From Stakelama pacifica (GTDB lineage: Bacteria; Pseudomonadota; Alphaproteobacteria; Sphingomonadales; Sphingomonadaceae), in NCBI RefSeq assembly GCF_004361835.1, contig NZ_SNWD01000004.1, positions 218,788 to 282,787 of the forward strand: DNA of 64,000 bases, read 5' to 3'. Made by a program: the position numbers and the translations under genes. This document shows, in pieces, positions 38,471 to 47,611 of the stretch. The notes beneath the pieces were generated by a model. It was not told the DNA's origin. It ran no database searches and saw only the letters and a list, made by a program, of their open reading frames with translations. Each line of letters opens with the position of its first letter. The first letter of the stretch is position 1.

Positions 38471-39388
38471 ATGACGCAGGAACTGGCGCTCGAAGCGCAT
38501 GGGCTGGTCAAGAAATTCGGCGGCAAGCGCGTCGTCGACGGGATCGACCTTAGCGTGCCGAAAGGCGCGATTTACGGCGTGCTTGGCCCCAATGGCGCGG
38601 GCAAAACGACGACGCTGCGCATGCTGCTGGGCATTATCGAACCCGATGCAGGGCATCGCACGCTGATGGGGAGCGATTCGCCGCGCGAGATCAGCGACGA
38701 TGTCGGTTATCTGCCCGAAGAGCGTGGACTGTATCCCGGCATGAAGTGCAAGGACGCGATCGCGTTCATGGGCGCGCTGCGCGGGCTCGACTGGAAGACC
38801 GACCGGACGCGCGCGGTCGAACTGATGGAGGCGGCAGGGCTTGGCCATGCGCCCGATATGAAGATCCGCAAATTGTCGAAGGGCATGGCGCAGCTCGTCC
38901 AGCTATTGGGATCGGTGGTCCACCGCCCGCGCTTCATCGTTCTCGACGAACCCTTTTCAGGGCTGGATCCGGTCAATCAGGAGCGGCTGGAACAACTGGT
39001 GCTGGCTGAGCGCGATCGCGGCGCGACGATCCTGTTTTCGACGCATATCATGGCGCATGCCGAACGGCTGTGCGACCGGCTTTGCGTCATCGCCGGGGGC
39101 AAGCGCCGGTTCGAGGGCACGGTTGCCGATGCGCGCGCGATCCTGCCGATGCGGGTACTCTACGAACCGCATCATGATTCAGGCGATATCGCCGCGATCC
39201 TGCCCCCCGATGCCCGGCGCGAAGCGGAAGGATGGCGCTTCACCCTGCCCGAAGAGGGAATTGAACAATTGCTCGTCCGCCTGATCGAGGCAGGGCACGG
39301 CATTTCCGGCCTGTCGATCGAGCGCCCCGGCCTGCACGAGGCGTTCGTCGAAATTGTCGGGCGCAAAACGGTGGAGGAAATGGCATGA
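38471..39388 (+). CDS. ABC transporter ATP-binding protein (NatA-like)
   Basis: 305 residues. Walker A VLGPNGAGKTTTLRMLLG, Q-loop GYLPEERGLYPGM, signature LSKGMAQLVQLL, Walker B FIVLDEPFSGLDPVN and H-loop LFSTHIMAHAER. A C-terminal extension of about 85 residues follows, typical of the NatA/YhaQ branch. The next gene, overlapping by 4 bp, encodes the membrane subunit. Substrate unknown; sodium export or small-molecule efflux has been shown for some relatives only. Confidence 0.9.
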   Translation: MTQELALEAHGLVKKFGGKRVVDGIDLSVPKGAIYGVLGPNGAGKTTTLRMLLGIIEPDAGHRTLMGSDSPREISDDVGYLPEERGLYPGMKCKDAIAFMGALRGLDWKTDRTRAVELMEAAGLGHAPDMKIRKLSKGMAQLVQLLGSVVHRPRFIVLDEPFSGLDPVNQERLEQLVLAERDRGATILFSTHIMAHAERLCDRLCVIAGGKRRFEGTVADARAILPMRVLYEPHHDSGDIAAILPPDARREAEGWRFTLPEEGIEQLLVRLIEAGHGISGLSIERPGLHEAFVEIVGRKTVEEMA

Positions 39389-40635
39389 ACGCGCTTTCCC
39401 GCATGGCCCGCGACACAATGACGATCGCGCGGCGCGACTTCATGGCGATCGTCGCGACGCCGACCTTCCTCATCTTCCTGCTCGCGCCGCTCATTTTTAT
39501 CGGCTTCGGCATGGTAGGCGGCATGGGCGGGCGGATGGTCGGCAAAAATGCCGATTCGAAGGAGCGTATCTATGCCGTGCTCGACGGGAGCACCGCGCGG
39601 CAATTCGCGGCCACCGAAAAGAATTTGCGCGACCTGTTTCGCGGCGATTCGACCCCGCCCGACCTGATTCTGGTAAAGCCGCAAAACCATGTCGAGCAAC
39701 AGGCGCGCGCGCTGCTGGCGCAGCAGGATCGCGATGTGCCCGCCGTGCTGTACGGCACGCTGGAACGCCCTATCATCCTTCGCCATGACGAGAATTCGGG
39801 CAGCGCCGCCTATCTCGCCGAAGTCGCCGAACGCGCGGCGCGCGACCGGGCGGCGGGCATCGACAGACCGCTCAGCACGCCGCATTTCGTCGATGTCAAA
39901 CGCGCGGGCAGTTCGATCGGCGGGACATCGGCGACCGGCGTGTTCGCAGTCACGCTGTTGTTCGTCCTGACGCTGATGCTGTCCGGGCAGACGGTCGGCA
40001 CCATGGCCGAGGAGCGGTCGAACAAGGTGATCGAAATCCTCGCCGCATCGGTCCGGCTGGAGAGCGTGTTTCTGGGCAAGCTGATCGGCATGTTCGGCGT
40101 CGCGATGCTGTTCATTGCCTTTTGGGGCGGGCTCGCCGGGCTGATGCTGCTCTTCGTCCCCGCCGATGCATTTGCGAAGATTCAGGAGATGCGCCCCGCG
40201 ATCGGGCTACCCGCATTCGGCATTCTGTTCCTCGCTTATTTCACCATGGCCTATCTGCTGCTGGGATCGGTGTTTCTGGGTATCGGAGCGCAGGCGTCCA
40301 CCCCGCGTGAAATCCAGATGCTCTCGCTGCCGATCACCATCTTTCAGATGGCGATGCTCGGCCTTGCCTCCGCCTCGGTCGCGCTGCCAGACGCGCCGAT
40401 ATCGCTGATCGCGCGGATATTTCCGTTCAGTTCGCCCTTCGCGATGATGGGGCAGGCAGCGCGCTCCGCGACGCTCTGGCCGCATCTGGTCGCGATCGGG
40501 TGGCAATTGCTGTGGGTGGCGGCATCGATCTCAATCGGCGCGCGGCTGTTCCGGATGGGCGTGCTCAAATCGGCGGGGGCAAAGCGCCGCTGGCGGCGCA
40601 AGCGCGACCGCGAAGTGGCGGCCACCGCGCCCTGA
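39385..40635 (+). CDS. ABC-2 type transporter permease (NatB-like)
   Basis: 416 residues. One N-terminal membrane span (FMAIVATPTFLIFLLAPLIF), a long extracytoplasmic domain of about 150 residues, and five or six C-terminal spans beginning GVFAVTLLFVLTLMLSGQTV. The cytoplasmic MAEERSNKVIEILAASVRLE is the ABC-2 permease signature of the NatB/YhaP branch. It ends with an Arg/Lys-rich tail. Coupled to the ATPase by ATGA. Confidence 0.9.
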   Translation: MNALSRMARDTMTIARRDFMAIVATPTFLIFLLAPLIFIGFGMVGGMGGRMVGKNADSKERIYAVLDGSTARQFAATEKNLRDLFRGDSTPPDLILVKPQNHVEQQARALLAQQDRDVPAVLYGTLERPIILRHDENSGSAAYLAEVAERAARDRAAGIDRPLSTPHFVDVKRAGSSIGGTSATGVFAVTLLFVLTLMLSGQTVGTMAEERSNKVIEILAASVRLESVFLGKLIGMFGVAMLFIAFWGGLAGLMLLFVPADAFAKIQEMRPAIGLPAFGILFLAYFTMAYLLLGSVFLGIGAQASTPREIQMLSLPITIFQMAMLGLASASVALPDAPISLIARIFPFSSPFAMMGQAARSATLWPHLVAIGWQLLWVAASISIGARLFRMGVLKSAGAKRRWRRKRDREVAATAP

Positions 40636-40731
40636 GCAGCGATCAGCCGGGGTTCATCGGCGCGCGCTACAAACGACAAAGACCCGGAACGCGCGCCGGG
40701 CCTTGCCGTTGATCGCGCGAAAGGAACTGCC

Positions 40732-41217
40732 ATGCCGTCGGATCGCCGCCATTTTCTGAGCCTCACAGGCGCCGGCCTTGCCGCGCTGACCATCGGCTGC
40801 TCTGCAGGAGAAAGTCAGGCGGCGGAAAAATTCCCGTTAAGCCTCAGCAAAGCGCAATGGAAGCAGCGGCTGACCCCCACCCAGTTCCGCATCCTGCGTG
40901 AAGGCGGGACCGAGCGGCCCTTTTCCAGCCCACTCAACGACGAACATCGGCGCGGCATTTTTTCGTGCGCCGGATGCGACCAGAAGCTGTTTTCGTCGAA
41001 GACCAAGTTCGAAAGCGGCACCGGCTGGCCAAGCTTCTATGCGCCGCTGCCGGGCGCTGTGGTGACGCGCAGCGACCGGTCGCTGGGCATGACGCGGACC
41101 GAAGTGCTGTGCAGCCGCTGCGGCGGGCATCTCGGCCATGTCTTCAATGACGGGCCGAAGCCCACGGGCAAACGCTATTGCATGAACGGCGCGGCGATGC
41201 AGTTCACGCCCGCCTGA
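40732..41217 (+). CDS. msrB: Peptide-methionine (R)-S-oxide reductase, Tat-exported form
   Basis: 161 residues. It repairs methionine-R-sulphoxide in proteins. Catalytic Cys150 is in GKRYCMNGAAM; zinc ligands are Cys79/82 (CAGC) and Cys127/130 (CSRC); GTGWPSFY is also typical. The N-terminus SDRRHFLSLTGAGLAALTIG carries a twin-Arg-like motif, and a Cys near the cut site (TIGCSAG) may make it a lipoprotein, so it probably acts in the periplasm. GGAACTGCC is the ribosome site. Confidence 0.93.
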   Translation: MPSDRRHFLSLTGAGLAALTIGCSAGESQAAEKFPLSLSKAQWKQRLTPTQFRILREGGTERPFSSPLNDEHRRGIFSCAGCDQKLFSSKTKFESGTGWPSFYAPLPGAVVTRSDRSLGMTRTEVLCSRCGGHLGHVFNDGPKPTGKRYCMNGAAMQFTPA

Positions 41218-41227
41218 TTGCAAGGGA

Positions 41228-41782
41228 TCAGTTGGTCAGCGCGACGAGATGCTCTGCCTCGTGGTCGACATGCTGGCGGGGCAGTGCGGCATAAGGCAGC
41301 GCCTGCTGCGCATCCTTCGCATCGGGAACCGAAACCGGATAGATGAAGCCGTTGACCGGATAGGTCGTCGCGCCCAGATCGCCGATCGGCGCGTACCAGA
41401 CTTTCACTTCGCTCCAGTCATTGTTCGGCGACACATCGACCGCACGCACATCATGCTCGACCCCGCCGGGCACCGACCAGTTGGCATGGGTCAGAAGGAC
41501 TTCGCGGCTGCTCACCACTTTCGACACCATCGCGACATGGCCGAGGCGCATCTTGCCGACGGGGGAGAAGGACATGACGGCACCGACATGCGGGGTTTCG
41601 CCGCGCTCATAGACGCCGGCGGCCTGATCCCACCAGGTCAGCGCATTGCCGTGAATATTGATGCCGGAAAGCTCGCGGGCATAGGGAACGCACTGCCAGT
41701 GCCGCGCCTGAGCCGGTGCCAAAGTCGCAAGGCAAAGCAGTCCCGTCAGCGCAAAACGCGCTGCAAAGCGTCCGAAATTCAT
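41228..41782 (-). CDS. CHAP domain exported peptidase/amidase-like protein
   Basis: 184 residues with a signal peptide (NFGRFAARFALTGLLCLATL, then APAQA). The CHAP domain shows the catalytic Cys in RHWQCVPYARELSG and the His in MRLGHVAMVSKVV, with NALTWWDQA and LLTHANWS between and after. Such domains cleave peptidoglycan peptides, or act as general NlpC/P60-type hydrolases. ATG 41782 follows a weak site. It lies alone between msrB (convergent) and the M1 peptidase gene. Confidence 0.88.
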   Translation of the reverse strand: MNFGRFAARFALTGLLCLATLAPAQARHWQCVPYARELSGINIHGNALTWWDQAAGVYERGETPHVGAVMSFSPVGKMRLGHVAMVSKVVSSREVLLTHANWSVPGGVEHDVRAVDVSPNNDWSEVKVWYAPIGDLGATTYPVNGFIYPVSVPDAKDAQQALPYAALPRQHVDHEAEHLVALTN

Positions 41783-41927
41783 ATGTTGCCCCCACTCGGC
41801 AAAGATCAGGTGAAGCTTGTTAACCAGACCTATAGGGCAAACAAAACCCCCACCCACGCTTCGACGGAACCAATTCCGACGAAACGTGTTGCGGGGGCGA
41901 TGACCCGTCCCGAACGGGGAACGAAGG

Positions 41928-43868
41928 TCAGTTCTGCGCGGTCTTCCAGTTCAGAATCTTGTCGACCGTACCGCTCGTCACCGAATGATAGCCCGGCCGC
42001 GCCTTCGCATAGATGCGCCGCGCGATCGCTTTGCCCCAGTCGCCCTGATCCCAGAGCGTCTGGAATAGCGGTGCGACGAATTTGCGCCGCCCCTGCGATG
42101 TCAGGAACGCTTCGGCCGACGGAACGGCGGGCTGATAATGCACGCCCAACGCCAGCATCAGCCAGGCGAAGCGGATTTCGCTATTGCCGGATTCGGAGAA
42201 ATGGAACCGGTCGTCGAGCGCCTTCAGCCGCTCATGGCTCAGGTCACGCGGCAACTGGTTGAGGAAGCGTACCCGCTCCTGCGTCGTCACATCGTCGGGA
42301 ACCGAGGCGACCAGTCCGCCCTCGGCAAATTCCTTCGCCGCCATATCCATTGCGGGGAAAGCATCCGATTTCACATGCACCGCATTGGCCGGAATGCCCG
42401 GCTTATACGCCCATTGGTCGAGGTTGATCTCCTTCGCCTCGGCATCGGTCAGCAGATTCTTGCGAATATCGGCAAGGAACCCCGCCGTGGTCTGCGGCTG
42501 GAAGGCGTGGCGATCGAAATAGCCGCGCAGATATTTGTCGAACCGGTCGCGCCCCACCGTCTTTTCGATCGTGCGCAGGAATGCTGCGCCCTTTTCATAA
42601 GCGATGTCGGTCATCCCGTCATCGGGATCGCGATCCTTCGTCATATTGAGGTGAAGCTGGGTATCGGGCGAATTCGGCCCGCCCGCCGCCTTCACTGCCT
42701 CCATCATGCCGCTCCAGCCGAGATCGGCCTCCATCGCCGCACGCCGCTTGCCGTACAGCTTTTCCATGATGCGGTTTTCGAAATAGACGGTGAAGCCTTC
42801 GTTCAGCCAGAAATCGTTCCACGTCGCATTGGTAACCAGATTGCCCGACCAGCTATGCGCCAGTTCGTGCGCGATCAGGCTGACCAGCGACCGGTCGCCC
42901 GCGATCACCGTCGGCGTCGCAAAGGTCAGGCGCGGATTTTCCATGCCGCCGAACGGAAAGCTGGGCGGCAGGACGAGCACGTCATAGCGGCCCCAGCGAT
43001 AGGGCCCGTACAGGCTTTCCGCCGCATCGACGAATTTGGGCAGCTCGGCAAATTCCTTCACCGATTTGTCGAGCATTTCCGGCTCGGTCCAGATGCCGGT
43101 GCGCGGCCCCGTCGCCTCGAACTTCAGATTGCCGACCGCCAGCGCGATCAGATAGGGCGCAACCGGCTTGTCCATGCGAAAGCGGAAAGTGTGGCGGTCG
43201 CCCGAAGCCTCCTCACCCTCGGGCGTCAGCATCTCGGCGCTCATCACTGCGGTCAGCGGCCTGGGCACGGTGATCGATGCGTCCCAGGTCTGCCGGATAC
43301 CGGGGCTGTCCTGCGTCGGAATCCAGCTGCGGTTGAGGATCGCCTCGCCCTGACTGAACAGATAGGGATATTTCTTGCCCGCCGTCTGGGCAGGGGAAAG
43401 CCATTGCAGCGCAGGCGCGTCGGGCGAGGTCTGATAGGTGATCTTCACCTGTTTGTTGCCGTCGAGCGTGATGGTCAGCGGCGCACCATGATTAGGTTCG
43501 GACTGGCCGACCTTATAGGGGAGCGGATGGCCTTGCGCATCCGTCACTGACGCAATGGTCAGGTCGCGCGTGTCGAGCACCACCTGCTGCGCATCCTTCG
43601 CGGTTTTAAGGTCGAGCGTCGCGGTGCCGCGCATCACATGCGCGTCGAAATCGGCGGCGAGGTCGAGCGAGACATGCGTCACCCGCGCCTCGGCGGGGTT
43701 GGCATAGCTGTGCACATCCTTCGCGTCGGGGGTGGTCAGCACCGGCGCGACGGCGGGCGCGGCGCTTTCCTGAACATTCTGCGTCGCGGCGGAAGAATTT
43801 CCGGTGGCGCCCGAACAGGCGGCAAGGACGGTGGCAAGCGCAGTAGCGCCGACGATCTGGAGTTTCAT
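41928..43868 (-). CDS. M1 family aminopeptidase, lipoprotein, LTA4 hydrolase-like
   Basis: 646 residues. MKLQIVGATALATVLAACSG gives a lipobox with Cys18, and a Ser/Ala-rich linker follows. The M1 catalytic core has GGMENPRLTF (exopeptidase motif), HELAHSWSGN (zinc) and FWLNEGFTVYFE. The helical C-terminal region (EQRVRFLNQLPRDLSHERLK) is the LTA4H-type ARM domain. It is therefore a different subfamily from the M1 enzyme at 11834-13777. Envelope-bound aminopeptidase is the likely role. Confidence 0.93.
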   Translation of the reverse strand: MKLQIVGATALATVLAACSGATGNSSAATQNVQESAAPAVAPVLTTPDAKDVHSYANPAEARVTHVSLDLAADFDAHVMRGTATLDLKTAKDAQQVVLDTRDLTIASVTDAQGHPLPYKVGQSEPNHGAPLTITLDGNKQVKITYQTSPDAPALQWLSPAQTAGKKYPYLFSQGEAILNRSWIPTQDSPGIRQTWDASITVPRPLTAVMSAEMLTPEGEEASGDRHTFRFRMDKPVAPYLIALAVGNLKFEATGPRTGIWTEPEMLDKSVKEFAELPKFVDAAESLYGPYRWGRYDVLVLPPSFPFGGMENPRLTFATPTVIAGDRSLVSLIAHELAHSWSGNLVTNATWNDFWLNEGFTVYFENRIMEKLYGKRRAAMEADLGWSGMMEAVKAAGGPNSPDTQLHLNMTKDRDPDDGMTDIAYEKGAAFLRTIEKTVGRDRFDKYLRGYFDRHAFQPQTTAGFLADIRKNLLTDAEAKEINLDQWAYKPGIPANAVHVKSDAFPAMDMAAKEFAEGGLVASVPDDVTTQERVRFLNQLPRDLSHERLKALDDRFHFSESGNSEIRFAWLMLALGVHYQPAVPSAEAFLTSQGRRKFVAPLFQTLWDQGDWGKAIARRIYAKARPGYHSVTSGTVDKILNWKTAQN

Positions 43869-43996
43869 GGGATGTGCCCCTCGCACGAAATAACTGAATG
43901 ATGGATGACGCTAGCGAATGCCTCGCCAGGACGCAAAGCGCGAGGCGACGGCAAAGGCGCTCGAAATCCGCGCCATAGCCGTTTAGGATCAGGGGC

Positions 43997-44473
43997 ATGC
44001 GATATATCCTGCCGCTGGCGATACTGCCGCTTTGCCTTTCCGCCTGCCAGTCGGGCACGCCGATCTCCGCTGACCAGCCGGAAAGCGACAATATCAGCGA
44101 CGCGAGCGTGGATCAGCCGCTCAGCCCCGGCGCCCGCCCGGTCCGCATCGGAGAGAACGGCGCCAATTTCGCCGCCTGCGGTGCGCGCGGAGTCGCGACG
44201 CTGGCGGAGGATCGCCGGATCACGGTACGCGCCGCGCCCTTTGACGAGGCCGAAGCGCGCGGCACGCTGGCCGCCGGGCAGCGTATGTATATCTGCACGC
44301 GCTCGATCGATCAGCGCTGGCTGGGCGTCGTCATACCGGCAGAAAACGGCGATATGGCAACGGGCGAGGATCGTTGCGGCGTGGAACAGCGGGTCGAGCG
44401 GCCACAGGCATATTCGGGGTCGTGCCTTTCGGGCTGGGTACCGAATGCGCTCGTCCGGCTAACTGCCCAGTAA
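43997..44473 (+). CDS. Predicted lipoprotein of unknown function
   Basis: 158 residues. MRYILPLAILPLCLSACQSG ends in a lipobox (LSAC, Cys17). The mature region has FAACGARGVATLAEDRRITV, RAAPFDEAEARGTLAAGQRM, YICTRSIDQRWLGVVIPAEN and SCLSGWVPNALVRL, which looks like a beta-rich SH3-like fold with four Cys. That fold assignment is an impression. It is divergent from the M1 gene. Confidence 0.78.
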   Translation: MRYILPLAILPLCLSACQSGTPISADQPESDNISDASVDQPLSPGARPVRIGENGANFAACGARGVATLAEDRRITVRAAPFDEAEARGTLAAGQRMYICTRSIDQRWLGVVIPAENGDMATGEDRCGVEQRVERPQAYSGSCLSGWVPNALVRLTAQ

Positions 44474-44679
44474 TCCTACAGTATCTGCAGCGCAGGATAA
44501 TTTCCTATAATTGGCAGAGCGACGACAATCCATGTCGCCGCCATCGGTTCGTCGCATCATTTGTTGCAATGCAACAGCGCTTGTGGTGCGATGAAAAGGT
44601 CGGGTTGCCGGAGCGGTTCAGCATCGCGTTAACCATCTTCGGCTATACACCCGACAGGAAGCTGGGGGTGGAGTTGACT

Positions 44680-45231
44680 ATGAGTGCACGGATGAAACCT
44701 GCGGACGGTGCCATGACGCTGGCCGAAATGAAGGAATTTGCGAGCTTCAGCGCGGCGACGCAGCGCTATATCCGGCGGTCGCTGGATATCGGGCTCGATC
44801 GCGAGGATGCGCTGTCGCGCTGGTCGCGCGACGTGGTCGAAGCGGCAAGCATTCGGGCACAGGCCCGGCTGTACGACCGGCTTCCCGATATTCGCGCCAC
44901 CGTGCCCGATGACAGCGCGATCGAGGCGGTCGAACCGTTTCTCGCGCCGCTGGTCAGCGTATCGGCATTCGATCTCGGCCAGTCGCGGCTCCCCGCTTTT
45001 GCCGCCTATCGCTTCCTCTATGAGCGGCTGATCGGTGCAGAGGTTCGCCCCTGGCTTCCGGCTGCATTCTGTGCCGCATCGGCGATGCCGCAGCTGCACC
45101 CCGATCTTCGCCGCAAGCTGCTCCAGTCGATCAGCGAAGCCGCCGCCACCGCATCCGGCTGGTCGGTGCGGCAGCCGAGCTTCTTCCCGTCCTGGGTCGA
45201 GAAGGTCGACAGCAACGCGCTGCCCAACTGA
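44680..45231 (+). CDS. Hypothetical protein, helical
   Basis: 183 residues from ATG 44680, which has GGAG six bases upstream. It begins MSARMKPADGAMTLAEMKEF and continues with SLDIGLDREDALSRWSRDVV, AFAAYRFLYERLIGAEVRPW and LHPDLRRKLLQSISEAAATA. No signal peptide, no membrane span and no motif I can name. A GC-rich hairpin follows at 45249-45279. The 206 bp upstream hold nothing recognisable. Confidence 0.6.
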   Translation: MSARMKPADGAMTLAEMKEFASFSAATQRYIRRSLDIGLDREDALSRWSRDVVEAASIRAQARLYDRLPDIRATVPDDSAIEAVEPFLAPLVSVSAFDLGQSRLPAFAAYRFLYERLIGAEVRPWLPAAFCAASAMPQLHPDLRRKLLQSISEAAATASGWSVRQPSFFPSWVEKVDSNALPN

Positions 45232-45248
45232 ACCGCGCTGATCCTTTC

Positions 45249-45279
45249 TGCCGGACCCGTCGCAAAGCCGGGTTCGGCA
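45249..45279. terminator. Hairpin between convergent genes
   Basis: TGCCGGACCCG-TCGCAAAGC-CGGGTTCGGCA: 11-bp stem with one wobble pair; no T-run, so terminator function is only probable. Confidence 0.45.
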
Positions 45280-45295
45280 GCCCCCTGCTGATCGT

Positions 45296-46024
45296 TCAGC
45301 GGCAGGCGCGGCCGCCCATCTGCCCGCGCTCTGCCTGATCGAGATGCAGATGGTCGCGATGCGCTGCGTTGTAATCGGGCGAGAGCACGGTGGAAAACAG
45401 CTCGCACGCACCGTCGCGGACCTGATGCAGGAACGCCGCTTTTTCGCCCTTGCCCTTCCAGTCGCGCAGCACGCTCACCTCGCGCCCGTCGGCGAGCACG
45501 AAGCCCGCGACATCGACCGCATCGGCGGTGGCATGTTCGCTCCACGCCCCTGAATCCCTGCCGTACATCCGGCGGCACGAATAGCTGCCGAGATGGATGA
45601 TCCGCGTGACCTTCGATCCGAAATGCGCCTCAGCCGCAGGTTGCAGCATATTCCAGTCCCACATGGCGAGCGCCGCCGCGACCGGGCAGCTGGTGCGAAG
45701 CTCCGCCGGGCGAAACCGGATCGCGCTCGCCCCGCCCGGTTGCAACCGCACCCGGTCGGCATAGCCGCAATGTTCCCCGTCGCGCGCGGGCATGACGGCA
45801 TAGCGAACTCCCGCCTGGTCGAGCAGCGCGCGGCACTTCCCGAAATCCTGCGTCAGCCCGGCAAGTTTGCGCCCGGTGAACATGCCGGGTGCTTGGGCAA
45901 GGTCCAGTTCAGTCCACGGCGCATCCTGCGGATGGTTGCGGATATAGCCCCAACCGACCAGCCCGACGACCGCGACGACCGACAGGATCACCAGTGCGCG
46001 GATGGTTTCGCGAAGCGCCCTCAC
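45296..46024 (-). CDS. Extensin-like family protein
   Basis: 242 residues from GTG 46024, overlapping the NUDIX stop by 4 bp. An uncleaved N-terminal anchor (LVILSVVAVVGLVGWGYIRN) precedes the extensin-like domain: CRALLDQAGVRYAVMPARDG, TSCPVAAALAMWDWNMLQPA, SYSCRRMYGRDSGAWSEHAT+ADAVDVAGF and AHRDHLHLDQAERGQMGGRA. The SEHATADAVD and HRDHLHLD blocks resemble VanY/MEPE-type metallopeptidase motifs, so cell-wall hydrolysis is possible but unproven. Confidence 0.88.
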   Translation of the reverse strand: MRALRETIRALVILSVVAVVGLVGWGYIRNHPQDAPWTELDLAQAPGMFTGRKLAGLTQDFGKCRALLDQAGVRYAVMPARDGEHCGYADRVRLQPGGASAIRFRPAELRTSCPVAAALAMWDWNMLQPAAEAHFGSKVTRIIHLGSYSCRRMYGRDSGAWSEHATADAVDVAGFVLADGREVSVLRDWKGKGEKAAFLHQVRDGACELFSTVLSPDYNAAHRDHLHLDQAERGQMGGRACR

Positions 46025-46770
46025 CCGCGTCGAACCGCGCTGACCGGCTCCGACGTGACCGGATAGCCGAGCCCGGCGGGGATACACAGATGTTCCTCAC
46101 CATCGCGCAGCTCGGTCCACGGCGTGATGGTGCGGACCGGATGGCGGCGCGCATCCGCCACCGCCGCGGCGAAATCGTCGAACCCGGCCAGCCGCTCGAG
46201 ATTGCGGCGCGTGGGAAAAATGACATGCACCTCGCCGCGATCGGCCTGATCGAGCACTTCCTGCGCGCTCGCCCAGAACAGCCGGCTATTCTCCGTCGCA
46301 TCGACGCTCGCCGCATCCATGGGACCGTCATAGCGCGCAAGATAGAACAGCGTGTCGAACACGCGCGACAGCGGCAGATCGGGCAACCAGCGGGCAAAGG
46401 GGACCAGCGCGTCGAGGGCAAGCCGCCCCTGCAACGCGGTGCCCAGCGCTTCGCCTGCATGCAGCGTCGCACGCATTCGCGCTGCCGCCGTCCGGTCGGG
46501 GCGCGTTTCGAACCCGATGGCGAGTCCGGTTTCTTCCAGCGTTTCACGAACCGCCGCGATCCGCGCCGCGCCATCTTCCAGATCGGGGGCGATGTCGGCG
46601 GCGAGTACGCGGTCGGCGGGGTCCACCCTGCCGCCGGGAAAGACCACCGCGCCGCCCGCGAAGCGCAATTCGCGCGATCGTTCGACGAACAGCAGTTGCG
46701 GCGCGGCGCCGCTACGTTCGCGCATCAGCACCAACGTCGCCGCCGGAATGGGAGTGCGCGCTTCGTTCAT
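46021..46770 (-). CDS. NUDIX hydrolase
   Basis: 249 residues. The N-terminal beta strand ARTPIPAATLVLMRE and FAGGAVVFPGGRVDPADRVL lead to AAVRETLEETGLAIG, the catalytic RExxEExG part of the Nudix box; about 20 residues separate the GG and RE parts, more than in the standard box. NUDT8/CoA-pyrophosphatase-like members in alphaproteobacteria have this long form. Substrate is unknown. It precedes the extensin-like gene. Confidence 0.88.
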   Translation of the reverse strand: MNEARTPIPAATLVLMRERSGAAPQLLFVERSRELRFAGGAVVFPGGRVDPADRVLAADIAPDLEDGAARIAAVRETLEETGLAIGFETRPDRTAAARMRATLHAGEALGTALQGRLALDALVPFARWLPDLPLSRVFDTLFYLARYDGPMDAASVDATENSRLFWASAQEVLDQADRGEVHVIFPTRRNLERLAGFDDFAAAVADARRHPVRTITPWTELRDGEEHLCIPAGLGYPVTSEPVSAVRRG

Positions 46771-46819
46771 CGCGTCCGATTTAAGCGATGCCGGGCGAGG
46801 GGCAAGGCCGGGCGCGCGC

Positions 46820-47275
46820 TTATGCCACCGGACGTTTGTGCTGCAACCCGCTGCGGCGGCATGACCCCACCAGCACACCGTCCTGATTGAAGGCGCGATG
46901 GATGAAGGTCACGATCCCCGCATTGGGCCGCGATTTCGATTCGCGAAGCTCCGCCACTTCGGTCTGGATGGTAAGCGTATCGCCGATGAACACCGGCGCG
47001 GGAAAGCGCACTTCGTCCCAGCCCAGATTGGCGATCGCGGTGCCCAGCGTCGTATCGCCCACCGACACCCCGACCATCAGACCGAGTGTGAAGGTCGAAT
47101 TGACGATGATCCGGCCGTAATCGGTGCCCTTCATATATTCGGCGTCGAGATGCAGCTGCGCCGGATTATGCGTGAGGGTGGAGAACATCAGATTGTCGGT
47201 CTCCGTCACCGTGCGCCGGATCGCATGGTCGAATATCTGCCCGACCTCCAGCTCATCGAACCACAAACCCGCCAT
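46820..47275 (-). CDS. MaoC family dehydratase
   Basis: 151 residues with the hot-dog fold. FDELEVGQIFDHAIRRTVTE, then the hydratase-2 active site TLTHNPAQLHLDAEYMKGTD with YGRIIVNSTFTLGLMVGVS. It probably hydrates an enoyl-CoA; members near mesaconyl-CoA hydratase share this N-terminal shape, but the substrate cannot be fixed. It ends RRSGLQHKRPVA. ATG 47275 follows GGAGGATAT. Confidence 0.9.
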   Translation of the reverse strand: MAGLWFDELEVGQIFDHAIRRTVTETDNLMFSTLTHNPAQLHLDAEYMKGTDYGRIIVNSTFTLGLMVGVSVGDTTLGTAIANLGWDEVRFPAPVFIGDTLTIQTEVAELRESKSRPNAGIVTFIHRAFNQDGVLVGSCRRSGLQHKRPVA

Positions 47276-47386
47276 ATATCCTCCCGCGCGTGATGCTTGT
47301 CCCGCCCCTCGTGACAAGGCGGGAGCTACACCGCAAGGGGCGGCCGTCCATGTCGAAGTGCATTGAGCGGAATCTGTGCCGGGATC

Positions 47387-47576
47387 GTCATTGCGAGCCC
47401 CATTGAGCATTTTCCAGTCAGGTGGAATCACCTGACGGTTCAGAAAATGCGTCAAACAATCATCTGGAGCGGTCGATCTGATGCAATCAGATCGCAAACC
47501 ACGCTAAGGGCGCGGCAATCCAGTGCGTCACGGACGGCGGCGGATCGCTTCGTCGCTTCGCTTCTCGCGATGACGA
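47387..47576. repeat. Family A repeat interrupted by a 106-bp palindromic element
   Basis: Left part GTCATTGCGAGCCCC (47387-47401) and right part GGGCGCGGCAATCC...TCTCGCGATGAC (47508-47576) are one family A unit as at 33751-33836. Between them lies a foreign unit (47402-47507) with two near-perfect palindromes: TCAGGTG-GAAT-CACCTGA at 47418-47435 and GATCTGAT-GCA-ATCAGATC at 47475-47493. Nothing else was seen in the 47276-47611 gap. Confidence 0.85.
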
Positions 47577-47611
47577 TCTGGCCCGGAAGCCGTGCTTATT
47601 GCAACATGGTG

